A stretch of 64,000 nucleotides of DNA from Dyella caseinilytica (GTDB lineage: Bacteria > Pseudomonadota > Gammaproteobacteria > Xanthomonadales > Rhodanobacteraceae), in NCBI RefSeq assembly GCF_016865235.1, contig NZ_CP064030.1, forward strand, positions 186,001 to 250,000, given 5' to 3'. The position numbers were made by a program, and so were the translations under genes. Under the pieces are notes generated by a model. That model had not been told where the DNA came from. It did not search any database and saw only the letters and a list, made by a program, of their open reading frames with translations. Positions 1-8,133 of the stretch are shown piece after piece. Numbering within the stretch: position 1 is the stretch's first letter; each line of letters starts with the position of its first letter.

Positions 1-740
1 TTGATGGTGCATTCCACTTGGCGCGCGCCGGCGCTCACGGCGGCCAGGCTGTTGGCAACGGCCATCCCCAGGTCATCGTGACAATGGCTGGAAAACACGG
101 CCTTGTGGGCATCGCGCACGTTGCGGCGCAGGTAGGTGAACAGCTCGACCATTTCGGCGGGCGTGGTGTAGCCCACGGTATCGGGAGCGTTGAGCGTGGT
201 GGCGCCGGCAGCGATGGCGGCGCTGAAGACTTCGACCAGGAATTCCGGCTCGGTGCGCAAGGCATCTTCAGCGGAGAATTCGACGTCAGCGCAGTACTTG
301 CGTGCGTGTTCGATGGAAGCGACGGCGGTGTCCAGAACTTGCTGCTTGCTCATGCCGAGCTTGTGTTCGCGATGCAGCGGGCTGGTAGAGAGAAACAGAT
401 GAATGCGTGATCGTCGGGCGCGTTGCAATGCGCGGGCGGCGGTGTCGATGTCGCCGGTTTGACATCGCGCCAATGCGCAAACCGTGGTGTTGTGCAACGT
501 TCGTGCGATTTCGTCGACAGCCGCAAAATCATCGGGAGAAGCTTGCGGAAAACCGGCTTCCAGGATGTCCACACCCAACGTTTCCAGCGCTTGTGCCATG
601 CACAATTTCGCGCGACGGTCCATGGAAAACCCGGGGGCCTGTTCGCCGTCGCGCAAGGTGGTGTCGAAGATCCGTACCTGGTCGTCGACGCTCTCGCCGT
701 CGTCGTTCGATTCGTTCGGTTGTGGCGTTTCGCTGGTCAT
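1..740 (-). CDS. leuA: 2-isopropylmalate synthase, N-terminal part (runs off window)
   Basis: First committed step of leucine synthesis: condenses acetyl-CoA with 2-ketoisovalerate in the cytoplasm. Reading the minus strand from the ATG at 738-740 gives about 246 residues. They carry the HMGL-like hallmark FDTTLRDGEQAPG near residues 26-38, then AGFPQASPDDF, a CALARC segment, and SHCHDDLGMAVANS with NAPDTVGYTTP, all typical of the TIM barrel of LeuA. A GGAG ribosome binding site sits about 8 nt before the ATG. The C-terminal half and the regulatory LeuA dimer domain lie outside the window. An attenuator directly upstream (853-927 leader peptide, 774-807 terminator) shows control by branched-chain aminoacyl-tRNA supply. 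Family identity is clear; a homocitrate or citramalate synthase is less likely given the leucine-rich leader. Confidence 0.95.
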   Translation of the reverse strand, partial: MTSETPQPNESNDDGESVDDQVRIFDTTLRDGEQAPGFSMDRRAKLCMAQALETLGVDILEAGFPQASPDDFAAVDEIARTLHNTTVCALARCQTGDIDTAARALQRARRSRIHLFLSTSPLHREHKLGMSKQQVLDTAVASIEHARKYCADVEFSAEDALRTEPEFLVEVFSAAIAAGATTLNAPDTVGYTTPAEMVELFTYLRRNVRDAHKAVFSSHCHDDLGMAVANSLAAVSAGARQVECTI

Positions 741-773
741 GTCTTGCTCCGTTTTGGCCGGCGCCAAGGGCAA

Positions 774-807
774 TAAAAAACCCCGCATCCTGGTCGGGTG
801 CGGGGTT
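774..807 (-). terminator. Attenuator terminator of leuA
   Basis: On the minus strand a stem of about 8 bp (CCCCGCACCC opposite GGATGCGGGG) is followed by a run of T (A-run 775-780 on the plus strand). It lies between the leader peptide stop (853) and the leuA start (740). The 5' arm contains CCCGCACC (797-804 on plus), which is exactly complementary to GGTGCGGG at the 3' end of the leader ORF (857-864). An alternative antiterminator can therefore form when the ribosome stalls. This is the standard layout of an amino acid attenuator. Confidence 0.9.
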
Positions 808-852
808 CTTTGGGGTATCTAGGTTATTTTTGCTCTACCTGGACACACGCCC

Positions 853-927
853 TCAGCCCGCACCTCCATTAGTAATAAGGAGTACGAGTACAAGGGAAAT
901 AAGAAGGAGGCCGCCTAGTGGCAGCAT
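853..927 (-). CDS. leuL: leu operon leader peptide (attenuator)
   Basis: A 24-codon ORF rich in regulatory codons: 9 Leu, 2 Val and 2 Ile, concentrated in the stretch LLLISLVLVLLI at residues 7-18. It ends with TGA at 853-855. Translation of this peptide would sense charged Leu, Val and Ile tRNA and set the choice between the antiterminator (857-864 pairing with 797-804) and the terminator at 774-807. An in-frame ATG also exists at 988-990 (a 45-residue version), but it falls almost on the predicted transcription start, so the internal ATG at 925-927 is preferred. No strong Shine-Dalgarno is visible for either start. The gene name follows function; no homologue was compared. Confidence 0.82.
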   Translation of the reverse strand: MLPLGGLLLISLVLVLLITNGGAG

Positions 928-997
928 GCCGATGTCCGAGGGAGGTCGGATCGCGCTGGTGATGTAGCGGTGGCTGTTGCGTTGCGGCATGTTGTCG

Positions 998-1027
998 ACC
1001 GTACGGCATGCCCTTGCAGCCTGTCAA
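998..1027 (-). promoter_or_regulatory. Probable sigma-70 promoter of the leu leader-leuA transcript
   Basis: On the minus strand a perfect -35 box TTGACA (1022-1027) is followed after 18 bp by TACGGT (998-1003), which keeps the key T, A and final T of the -10 consensus. The predicted start lies near 985-992, about 60 nt ahead of the leader peptide ATG. No other good promoter is visible between here and the leader. Confidence 0.55.
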
Positions 1028-1487
1028 TCTTTTTCTTATTCGAATTTTTCCGAAGTGGCTGTTGAGGCCGGATTGGACGGATGGACGTCCATATCCAAAA
1101 AAATTTCAGACGAAACCGTTTCATGAGTAACCAATCCATCGACCTCGTCTTGCGTCACGCAAAGAGCGATGTCCTTCGCATGATCAAGTGGCGGGTGCTC
1201 GATTTGCGTTGGCCTTTCGTTCTTCGCGATGTAGGCGGAGATGAATTCGCATCCATAAGACAGAAACCATGCCGTAGCTTCGTGCGTGACGATCACGCGA
1301 AGTCACTTCGACGCATGCCCTGGATCGGCTGGCGCTCATCGAAGCAAGAAATCGCCGGCATGGTGCATCAGTCGTGCTGACGGGTCTGTCTTGACTCGCG
1401 TGCTGGCGCTGCTTTGGAAGCCGATGAAGCGTGCCGGTTGGCGTGCAGCGAATGCGGGGTGTCCCGGCGACCCGGTACCATGTGGGC
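1028..1487. other. Intergenic region between leuA promoter and pssA
   Basis: No supported gene. Short open frames on both strands (for example 1036-1296 minus and 1081-1380 plus) have no recognisable composition, start signal or domain. The one distinct element is a tandem GGACGGAT-GGACGTCC at 1075-1090, whose TGGACGTCCATAT core also occurs upstream of the aminotransferase gene at about 4785-4797. Confidence 0.5.
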
Positions 1488-2885
1488 ATGACATCACCCC
1501 GTTCCCCGCTGGCGCATCGCATCGCGCGCCGCTTGTTGCCGTTGGGCCGTTCCTCACGATCGGCGCTGGAAACCCCACACGCCTTCGCCGTGTCCGCCGC
1601 CCATGTCCAGACGCTGGAGGGTCCCGGCCCGTTTCGTCAGGCCCTGCTTGCGCAGATTGCACAGGCGACGCGCCGCATCGTGCTTGTTGCGTTGTATCTG
1701 CAGGATGACGAGGCTGGGCGGGAGGTGCTTGAGGCCCTCTATGCGGCAAGCAGGGCGCGCCCCGAGCTGGAGATCGAGGTCTACGTGGATTGGCATCGTG
1801 CCCGACGCGGCCTGATCGGCAAGGTGGCCAGCGAGGGAAATGCGGCCATGTATCGCGATTACACAGCGCGGTGTGGCGAAGGCGTGGCGATCTACGGTGT
1901 GCCGGTGCAGAACCGGGAGTTGTTTGGCGTGCTGCACCTGAAAGGCTTCGTCATCGACGATGCCGTGTTGTACAGCGGGGCCAGCATCAACGATGTCTAT
2001 CTGGCCACGCAGGGACGTTATCGGCTGGATCGCTACCATCTGATCCGGCATGCCGGATTGGCCGATAGTATGGTTGCCTTCGTGCAACGGTATTTGCGCG
2101 CGAGCGAGGCCGTGCAACGGCTCGATCGGACACCTTTGCCAGCGACACGCGAACTGCAGCAAGCCATCCGGCATTTGCGCAAGGAGCTGCAGCACGCGCA
2201 TTACCAGGTGCCACGCGAGGCGTTATCGGGAACCGATATTGCCATCACACCATTGGCAGGATTTGGGCGCAGCGGCAATACGCTTAACGATACCCTGTTG
2301 GCGTTGTTACGGCAGGCGCGCCGCCGAGTAGTGTTGTTTACGCCGTACTTCAACTTGCCGCGACCGGTGCGTGCCGTGTTGGGACAGCTGCTGCGCAGGG
2401 GTTGCACCATCGACATTATGGTGGGCGACAAGACGGCCAATGATTTCTACATTCCGCCAGCCCAGCCTTTCCGCAAGATCGGCCTGCTGCCTTATCTCTA
2501 TGAAAGCAATCTGCGCCGGTTTGCACGCGCCCATCGCGCGCATATGGCGCGTGGGCAACTCAATCTCTGGCTATGGCGTGATGGTGACAACAGCTATCAC
2601 GTGAAAGGGTTGCTGATCGATGACGAGATCGCCGTGATCACCGGCAACAACCTCAATCCGCGCGCGTGGGCGCTCGATCTGGAAAACGGCCTGCTGCTGC
2701 GGGATCCGTCGCATCAGCTCGTTGCGCAGCATGAAGCCGAGTGGGCGGCGTTGCGGCGTCACGCCGTGCGGCTTGAGGATTACCACGCACTGGACAATCC
2801 GCGCCGCTATCCGGCCGAAGTACGTACGCTGCTGCGCCGATTGAGCCGGGTGCGATTGGACCGTTTGCTCAATCGGCTGCTTTGA
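1488..2885 (+). CDS. pssA: CDP-diacylglycerol--serine O-phosphatidyltransferase (PLD superfamily)
   Basis: Makes phosphatidylserine from CDP-diacylglycerol and serine, the entry to phosphatidylethanolamine synthesis, at the inner face of the cytoplasmic membrane. The protein aligns along its whole length with the Escherichia coli type PssA: ALYLQDDEAGREVLEALY, EVYVDWHRARRG, first HxK motif in GVLHLKGFVIDDAVLYSGAS, then YRLDRYHLIR, TPYFNLPRPVR, VGDKTANDFYIP and second HxK motif in YHVKGLLIDDEIAVITGNN. It ends with the Arg-rich tail RRLSRVRLDRLLNRLL, as in E. coli. An in-frame ATG at 1431 adds 19 unconvincing residues, so the ATG at 1488 (465 residues; E. coli 451) was chosen. It is distinct from cardiolipin synthase, which shares the PLD fold but not these motifs. 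Confidence 0.93.
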   Translation: MTSPRSPLAHRIARRLLPLGRSSRSALETPHAFAVSAAHVQTLEGPGPFRQALLAQIAQATRRIVLVALYLQDDEAGREVLEALYAASRARPELEIEVYVDWHRARRGLIGKVASEGNAAMYRDYTARCGEGVAIYGVPVQNRELFGVLHLKGFVIDDAVLYSGASINDVYLATQGRYRLDRYHLIRHAGLADSMVAFVQRYLRASEAVQRLDRTPLPATRELQQAIRHLRKELQHAHYQVPREALSGTDIAITPLAGFGRSGNTLNDTLLALLRQARRRVVLFTPYFNLPRPVRAVLGQLLRRGCTIDIMVGDKTANDFYIPPAQPFRKIGLLPYLYESNLRRFARAHRAHMARGQLNLWLWRDGDNSYHVKGLLIDDEIAVITGNNLNPRAWALDLENGLLLRDPSHQLVAQHEAEWAALRRHAVRLEDYHALDNPRRYPAEVRTLLRRLSRVRLDRLLNRLL

Positions 2886-2887
2886 CT

Positions 2888-3484
2888 TTACGCGGTAAGC
2901 CGGGCCAGCCGCATGTCCAGCCAGCGCTGCACATCCGGCCATTCACTGGCGATGATCGAATAGCAGACCGTGTCGCGTAGCGTGCCATCCGGACGGCGCT
3001 TGTGGGCGCGCAGCATGCCGTCGCGATGGGCGCCAAGGCGCTCGATGGCGCGCTGCGAATCCTGGTTGAAACGATCGGTGTGGAACTCAACGGCTACGCA
3101 ATCCAGCGCTTCAAAAGCGTGTTTCAGCAGCAGTCGTTTGCACGCGGTGTTCAGGTGGCTTTTCTGCCAGCGCTTGGCATACCACGTGTAGCCGATGGCG
3201 ATACGCGGCAGCGCCGGGTCGAAATCGTAGAAGCGGGTGGTGCCGACGATCTCGTTGCTGGATTTCTCGCGCACCGCAAACGGCAACATGATGTTGGCGG
3301 CAAGGCCGTCGAGTGCCTTCTGAATATAGGCCGCGGTCTCGCCCGGTGCGGGGGCACTGGTGAACCAGAGGTTCCAAAGCTGGCCATCGGCAGCGGCGGC
3401 TTCCAGTTCGGAAACATGGTGCAGGCCGAGGGGCTCAAGCTGGACGTGATCGTCCTGGAGGATGGCCGGGGCTAGGGATGGCAT
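2888..3484 (-). CDS. GNAT family N-acetyltransferase (RimJ/RimL-like)
   Basis: About 198 residues. The order of elements is that of the RimJ/RimL-type acetyltransferases: DHVQLEPLGLHHVSEL at the start, GTTRFYDFDPALPRIAIGYTW in the middle, then LKHAFEALDCVAVEFHTDRFNQDSQRAIERLGA, the segment that carries the acetyl-CoA fold and the N-S-R-like helix, and a final LRDTVCYSII strand. The substrate cannot be told. The open frame extends up to 3571; the ATG at 3482-3484 (peptide MPSLAPAILQDD) fits the family start best, although the ATG at 3524-3526 is also possible. It converges on pssA, with only 2 bp between the two stops. Confidence 0.85.
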   Translation of the reverse strand: MPSLAPAILQDDHVQLEPLGLHHVSELEAAAADGQLWNLWFTSAPAPGETAAYIQKALDGLAANIMLPFAVREKSSNEIVGTTRFYDFDPALPRIAIGYTWYAKRWQKSHLNTACKRLLLKHAFEALDCVAVEFHTDRFNQDSQRAIERLGAHRDGMLRAHKRRPDGTLRDTVCYSIIASEWPDVQRWLDMRLARLTA

Positions 3485-3574
3485 GTCGGGTTGGGGGCTT
3501 TGTGAGAGAGGGAATACTACCGCCATGGATGCGTCCGCCGGCGGCAACGTAACCGCCGGGCCTGGCCGCAAGCC

Positions 3575-3790
3575 TCAGGCGTCCAAGTCCGGAATGAGTT
3601 TGCTTTCCAGCCGCGCGATGGCGTCCTTTAGCAGCAGTTTGCGCTTCTTCATGCGGGTGATCTGCAGTTCGTCGCTGCCGATCGAGCGGGACAGTTGCTC
3701 GATGGCAGCATCCAGGTCGCGATGTTCCAGACGAAGTTCGGCCAGAAGGTGTGCGATCTGGGAGGGATCCTGGGCCTGCATGGTGGGCAA
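3575..3790 (-). CDS. YdcH family protein (DUF465)
   Basis: A 71-residue, highly charged, all-helical protein. The C-terminal stretch RMKKRKLLLKDAIARLE is the signature of the YdcH/DUF465 family, preceded by LAELRLEHRDLDAAIEQLSRS, which predicts a short coiled coil. The family has no assigned biochemical role. It is a single gene, divergently placed about 100 bp from ttcA. Confidence 0.8.
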   Translation of the reverse strand: MPTMQAQDPSQIAHLLAELRLEHRDLDAAIEQLSRSIGSDELQITRMKKRKLLLKDAIARLESKLIPDLDA

Positions 3791-3886
3791 TCATAAAGGC
3801 GGCGGTAGAGCGCTGATTGTAGCGCGTCGGAATGGCGTGAGTGGACGGGTACAATAGGAGCCTGCCCGTCCTTCAATGTCCCCATC

Positions 3887-4768
3887 ATGTCCGCCCCATC
3901 CGAGGTTATTCCGCTCGAAATCAGCCGCAAGCAGGCCTACGAAGCCGGCAAGCTGGCCAAGCGCCTGCGCCATCAGGTCGGCCAGGCGATCGCCGATTTC
4001 AACATGATCGAAGACGGCGACAAGGTGATGGTCTGCCTGTCCGGTGGCAAAGATTCGTACACCATGCTGGACATCCTGCTCTCGTTGCAGGCCAAGGCGC
4101 CGGTTCGTTTCGAATTGATTGCCGTGAACCTGGATCAGAAGCAACCGGGATTTCCCGAGCATGTGTTGCCGGAGTATCTCACCGAGCGTGGCATCCCCTT
4201 TCATATCATCGAGCAAGATACGTACAGCACGGTGACGCGGGTGATTCCCGAGGGCAAGACCATGTGCAGCCTGTGCTCGCGCCTGCGGCGCGGCGCGCTG
4301 TACGCCTGGGCCGCGGCCAATGGCGTCACCAAGATCGCGCTGGGACATCATCGCGACGATATTCTTGGCACCTTCTTTCTCAATATGTTCTACCAAGGCA
4401 GCTTGAAGGCGATGCCGCCGAAGCTGCGTTCCGACGATGGGCGGCACGTTGTCATTCGCCCGTTGGCCTACTGCAAGGAAAGTGACATTGCGGAATATGC
4501 CGAGCACAGGCAGTTTCCGATCATTCCCTGTAATCTCTGCGGTTCGCAGGACAATCTGCAGCGCAAGGCTGTCGGCCACATGCTGCAGGATTGGGAGCGT
4601 CAGTTTCCAGGGCGCAGCGAAACCATGTTTCGCGCGCTAGGCAATGTGGCGCCCTCGCAACTGGCAGACCGCCAGCTGTTCGATTTCGTATCGCTGGGTT
4701 CCCGCGAAGGTGCTCAACGGGCCGATGTCCATGGCTGGCTGGCGGGAACCGATGGTGACCACAACTAG
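3887..4768 (+). CDS. ttcA: tRNA 2-thiocytidine(32) synthetase TtcA
   Basis: Adds sulfur to C32 of tRNA using ATP and an iron-sulfur cluster in the cytoplasm. The PP-loop SGGKDS is at residues 52-57. The paired cysteines CSLC (127, 130), followed by SRLRRG, and a later CNLCG provide the cluster ligands. The segment GHHRDDILGTFFLNMFY is diagnostic of TtcA as opposed to TilS. Length 293 is normal (E. coli 311). Start at the ATG of 3887; upstream lies the divergent ydcH-like gene. The downstream aminotransferase follows after 56 bp with its own candidate regulatory element. Confidence 0.96.
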   Translation: MSAPSEVIPLEISRKQAYEAGKLAKRLRHQVGQAIADFNMIEDGDKVMVCLSGGKDSYTMLDILLSLQAKAPVRFELIAVNLDQKQPGFPEHVLPEYLTERGIPFHIIEQDTYSTVTRVIPEGKTMCSLCSRLRRGALYAWAAANGVTKIALGHHRDDILGTFFLNMFYQGSLKAMPPKLRSDDGRHVVIRPLAYCKESDIAEYAEHRQFPIIPCNLCGSQDNLQRKAVGHMLQDWERQFPGRSETMFRALGNVAPSQLADRQLFDFVSLGSREGAQRADVHGWLAGTDGDHN

Positions 4769-4777
4769 AAATCAGGC

Positions 4778-4793
4778 GGACGTCTGGACGTCC
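4778..4793 (+). promoter_or_regulatory. Tandem GGACGTCT/GGACGTCC repeat upstream of aminotransferase
   Basis: Two abutting 8-bp units, GGACGTCT and GGACGTCC, lie 32 bp before the aminotransferase start. Each differs from the MetJ met-box unit AGACGTCT by one or two bases. The shared core TGGACGTCCATAT also occurs upstream of the leuA promoter (1082-1094). Function as an operator is inference only. Confidence 0.3.
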
Positions 4794-4824
4794 ATATTCT
4801 TCTTTCTTTGAATCGAGTACAGCC

Positions 4825-6024
4825 GTGTCTCTCTTTGCATCCGTTGAAATGACCCCGGGCGATCCGATCCTGGGACTCACCGAAGCTTTTGTGGCCGACG
4901 CCCGTCCTGGCAAGGTCAATCTGGGTGTGGGCATTTACTACGATGAAAGCGGTCGCATTCCCTTGCTGCGCGCTGTGCGCGAAGTCGAGGAAGCGCTGGC
5001 GCGCGAAGCCAAACCGCGCGGCTACCTGCCGATCGACGGTCTGCCGGCGTACACGCAAGCCACGCAGAAGCTGGTGTTCGGCCCCGACTCGCCGTTGCTG
5101 GCCGCTGGCCGCGTTGCCACCTCGCAGACGGTAGGCGGCAGCGGCGCGTTGCGCGTTGGCGCGGATTTGCTGCGCAAGGCATTACCGAACGCCAAGGTGG
5201 CGATCAGCAGCCCAAGCTGGGAAAACCATCGCGTCGTGTTCAATGCTGCCGGTTTCGAGGTCGTAGATTACGCCTACTACGACGCTGCTACGCATGGCCT
5301 GGATTTTGCCGGCATGCTGGCCGATCTCGGCAAGCTGGAACCCGGCACAGTGGTGCTGCTGCACGCCTGCTGCCACAACCCGACCGGCGTGGATCTCTCC
5401 GTCGAGCAGTGGAAGCAGGTCGTGGCGCTGGTGAAGGATCGCGGATTGCTGCCCTTTATCGACATGGCTTACCAGGGATTCGACAAGGGCATCGATGCCG
5501 ATGCCGCTGCGGTGCGCCTGTTTGCCGAATCGGGCATCGAATCTTTCGTGGTCGCCAACTCGTACTCCAAGTCGTTCTCGCTTTATGGCGAGCGTGTGGG
5601 TGCGTTGTCGATCGTCGGCGCCAACCGCGAAGAAGCGCAGCGTGTGCAATCGCTGGTCAAGCGCATCATCCGCTCCATCTATTCCAGTCCGTCGACGCAC
5701 GGCGGCGCGCTTGTCGCTGGTGTGCTCAACAGCGTGGAATTGCGGGCAGTGTGGGAGCAGGAACTCACCGAGATGCGCGAACGCATTCATGCCATGCGCG
5801 CAGGCATGGTGCAGGGACTTGCTGCACAGGGCGCGGCGCAGTTCAGCTTCATCCAGAAGCAGGCGGGCATGTTCTCGTATTCCGGACTGAGCAAGGCGCA
5901 GGTGGATCGTCTGCGCGAAGAGCACGCGATCTACGCCATCGGTACCGGGCGCATCTGCGTGGCAGCGCTCAATCGCGGTAACCTCGACAACGTGGTGGCT
6001 GCTGTCGCGGCTGTCATTCGCTAA
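4825..6024 (+). CDS. tyrB: Aromatic amino acid / aspartate aminotransferase (class I, PLP)
   Basis: Pyridoxal phosphate enzyme of fold type I, cytoplasmic, 399 residues as in E. coli TyrB and AspC (397, 396). Visible motifs: GVGIYYDESGRIPLLRAVREVE near the start, the substrate-pocket region HACCHNPTGVDLS, FIDMAYQGF, and the PLP lysine (about residue 249) in NSYSKSFSLYGERVGAL, followed by RSIYSSPSTHG and the C-terminal arginine segment GTGRICVAALN. The start codon is GTG at 4825. Within the AspC/TyrB group the choice of aromatic over aspartate preference is not settled by sequence. Such enzymes also do the last transamination of phenylalanine, tyrosine and methionine salvage. Confidence 0.88.
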   Translation: MSLFASVEMTPGDPILGLTEAFVADARPGKVNLGVGIYYDESGRIPLLRAVREVEEALAREAKPRGYLPIDGLPAYTQATQKLVFGPDSPLLAAGRVATSQTVGGSGALRVGADLLRKALPNAKVAISSPSWENHRVVFNAAGFEVVDYAYYDAATHGLDFAGMLADLGKLEPGTVVLLHACCHNPTGVDLSVEQWKQVVALVKDRGLLPFIDMAYQGFDKGIDADAAAVRLFAESGIESFVVANSYSKSFSLYGERVGALSIVGANREEAQRVQSLVKRIIRSIYSSPSTHGGALVAGVLNSVELRAVWEQELTEMRERIHAMRAGMVQGLAAQGAAQFSFIQKQAGMFSYSGLSKAQVDRLREEHAIYAIGTGRICVAALNRGNLDNVVAAVAAVIR

Positions 6025-6039
6025 AGAGAACGTCATTAC

Positions 6040-6072
6040 ACCGTCGCCCCGGCGTAGGCCGGGGCCCAGCGC
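6040..6072. repeat. REP-like palindrome
   Basis: CGTCGCCCCGGCGTAGGCC followed by GGGGCCCAGCG; the CCCCGGC...GCCGGGG arms form a hairpin. It is the same family as the element at 63532-63560, which continues identically with GGGnCCCAGCG. Intergenic between the aminotransferase gene and rdgC. Confidence 0.6.
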
Positions 6073-6165
6073 CTTCTGTGTGCCAAGTCGCTGGATAACC
6101 CGTTTGGTAGTTATAAAGCGCGTCCGCTTTGTCGGGACGATGTCTATTCGCGAACCGGATCTTTC

Positions 6166-7077
6166 ATGTTCTTCCGCAACCTCACGCTATTTCGCTTTTC
6201 TCCCTCTGTCGCCGAAGATCTGAAACGCCTCGAAGAGGCGCTAGGTGAGCATCGCCTGCGCCCTTGTGGTCCGCTGGAAATGGGCACTCGCGGTTTCGTG
6301 CCACCTGTCGGGCGCGGCGACGATGCGGCCATGACGCACGTCGTGAATGCCTGCACGTTGATGACAGTCGGTGGCGAGGAAAAGCTGTTGCCGGCCGCGG
6401 TCGTCAATGACGAACTGCAACGCAAGGTGCAGAAGATCGCCGAAGAAGAAGGGCGCAAGGTGGGCGGTCGCGAACGCAAGCGCATCAAGGAAGATGTGCT
6501 GACCGAATTGCTGCCACGTGCCTTCGTGCGCAGCTCCCGTATGTCCACCTATGTCGATCGCAAGAACGGCTGGCTGGTGCTCGATACCTCAAGCCGCAAA
6601 TCGGCAGAAAATGCGCTGACCCAGGTGCGCGAGGCGCTCGGTAGTTTTCCTGCCGTGCCGCTGGCGCCGGAAGAAGGTCCGCGCGTGCTGATGACCGACT
6701 GGCTGGCCGGCGGTAATCTGCCCGGCGGTTTGGCGCTGGGCGATGAATGCGAACTGCGCGATCCCGCTACGGCCACAGGCGCGATTGCGCGCTGCCGCCG
6801 CCAGGATCTGGATGCTGAGGAAGTGAAAGAACATCTGCGCAATGGCAAGCAGGTGTTTCAGCTTGGACTGGTATTCGACGACCGCATCAGCTTTGTGCTG
6901 GGCGAGGATCTGGTCGTGCGTAAGCTGAAATTCCTCGATGCGGTGCTCGATGAACTGGGCGACAGCCAGCAGGATGCTGCCGCTGAAATGGATGCCCGTT
7001 TTGCACTGCTGACACTGGAACTGGAGCGTTTGCTGGGCAAGCTGGAAGAGTGGTTCGGGCTGCCCCGCCCGGAATGA
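6166..7077 (+). CDS. rdgC: Recombination-associated protein RdgC
   Basis: Ring-shaped DNA-binding protein that limits RecA activity and acts around replication restart; cytoplasmic or nucleoid-associated. The 303-residue product has the full family pattern: MFFRNLTLFRF at the start, GFVPPVGRG, the KIAEEEGRKVGGRERKRIKED helix, LPRAFVRSSRMSTYVDRKNGWLVLDT and the C-terminal KLKFLDAVLDEL. Length matches E. coli RdgC (303). It is apparently monocistronic; a GC-rich hairpin follows at 7087-7113. Confidence 0.96.
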   Translation: MFFRNLTLFRFSPSVAEDLKRLEEALGEHRLRPCGPLEMGTRGFVPPVGRGDDAAMTHVVNACTLMTVGGEEKLLPAAVVNDELQRKVQKIAEEEGRKVGGRERKRIKEDVLTELLPRAFVRSSRMSTYVDRKNGWLVLDTSSRKSAENALTQVREALGSFPAVPLAPEEGPRVLMTDWLAGGNLPGGLALGDECELRDPATATGAIARCRRQDLDAEEVKEHLRNGKQVFQLGLVFDDRISFVLGEDLVVRKLKFLDAVLDELGDSQQDAAAEMDARFALLTLELERLLGKLEEWFGLPRPE

Positions 7078-7086
7078 TCTGCCTTT

Positions 7087-7113
7087 ATCCCTCCCCCGGT
7101 ACCCTGGGGAGGG
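7087..7113 (+). terminator. Possible terminator hairpin after rdgC
   Basis: CCTCCCC...GGGGAGG forms a 7-bp stem with a short loop directly after the rdgC stop. There is no good T-run after it, so it may be a palindromic repeat instead. Confidence 0.4.
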
Positions 7114-7289
7114 GGGGTAAAACGGCCAGATCTACCCGGTCAGCCGTCCCACTCCGCCTGAGATTCGCGCTAGACCGGGCTTCCCGCAGGGGCGACAAAA
7201 AAGCCCTTGCGCCAGCCCCCGCCACCCCACATTCTCACTGCAGCCAGGGGCCCTTCCGGCCCCCCGGCAGCAGTTCTGAAGGCAGGATC

Positions 7290-8057
7290 ATGGCGTACCT
7301 CGACGGCGATTGGCTGGAGCTGGCGACACCCAGCGGCAATACGATACGTGTGCTCAAAGCTTCGCATCCTCGCGCGAGGCGATTGCGTTTGACCGTGTCG
7401 CCCAAGGGCGCGCGGATCACCTATCCGCAGGGTACGCATCCCTCGCAAGTGAATGCGTTTCTTCGTCATAACGCCGACTGGCTCGAGAAGAAGCTCGATG
7501 AACTGAACCTCGTCGTCGAGCCCTTGCCGCCTTTGCGCGTCGGCAACCCCATCGATTTCCCGTTGCGCGGCGAAACCACCCTGCTGGAGTGGGCTGAAGG
7601 TCCCTATCCGCGCGTCGTGGCGTATGAGGGTGGCCTTACGCTGGAAATTCCGCGTCCGCATAGCCGTGCACTCCCTGTTGCGCGTGGCTTGCTAGCTTCT
7701 TATTTCGAAAATCAGATTCGCCGCGACGTGTCACGCTGGCTTGCCGGTTATGTGCCACAGCTGGGACTTGCGCCGACCGCGCTGCGCATCCGCCCGATGA
7801 AAAGTCTCTGGGGTAGCCTCGACACACGCGATCGCATCAATCTCGATCTCGCATTGGCATTGGCACCGCCGGCTGCGCTGCGTTATGTACTCGCGCACGA
7901 GCTTTGCCATCTGAAAGTACGCAACCACTCGCCACGTTTCTGGGCACATGTGGAATCGATCTTCCCTGACTGGCGCGAGCAGCGCGATTGGTTGCGCCAG
8001 AATGGCGCGACGCTGAAAGCGGAGTTGGACAGACTGATTGCCGACGTAGCGGACTGA
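7290..8057 (+). CDS. YgjP-like zinc metallopeptidase domain protein (M48/DUF45)
   Basis: 255 residues. The metal site HELCHLKVRNHSPRFW starts at about residue 203, giving HExxH plus a downstream His, as in the YgjP/SprT-like M48 group. It is preceded by the family hallmarks SPKGARITYPQG, WLEKKLDEL, RIRPMKSLWGSLDTRDRINLDLAL and PAALRYVLAHEL. The open frame is open back to 7050, but the ATG at 7290 follows a GGCAGG ribosome site and gives the normal family N-terminus. Related proteins are often found next to restriction systems, but none is present here. Substrate unknown. Confidence 0.85.
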   Translation: MAYLDGDWLELATPSGNTIRVLKASHPRARRLRLTVSPKGARITYPQGTHPSQVNAFLRHNADWLEKKLDELNLVVEPLPPLRVGNPIDFPLRGETTLLEWAEGPYPRVVAYEGGLTLEIPRPHSRALPVARGLLASYFENQIRRDVSRWLAGYVPQLGLAPTALRIRPMKSLWGSLDTRDRINLDLALALAPPAALRYVLAHELCHLKVRNHSPRFWAHVESIFPDWREQRDWLRQNGATLKAELDRLIADVAD

Positions 8058-8133
8058 CGTCTGTTGCAGGCGTAAGTCGAGCGTCACGTCAGCAGGGTTA
8101 AACTGCCTCCCACAGCGAAAGAGACTGACGATC

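Noticed and set aside
1036..1296. Possible small gene between leuA and pssA on the minus strand
   Set aside because: It overlaps the leu promoter region, has no ribosome site and no recognisable sequence.
1431..2885. Cardiolipin synthase for the PLD-family protein
   Set aside because: The full-length pattern (VDWHRARRG, VGDKTANDFYIP, RRLSRVRLDRLL) is that of PssA, not Cls, and there are no N-terminal membrane segments.
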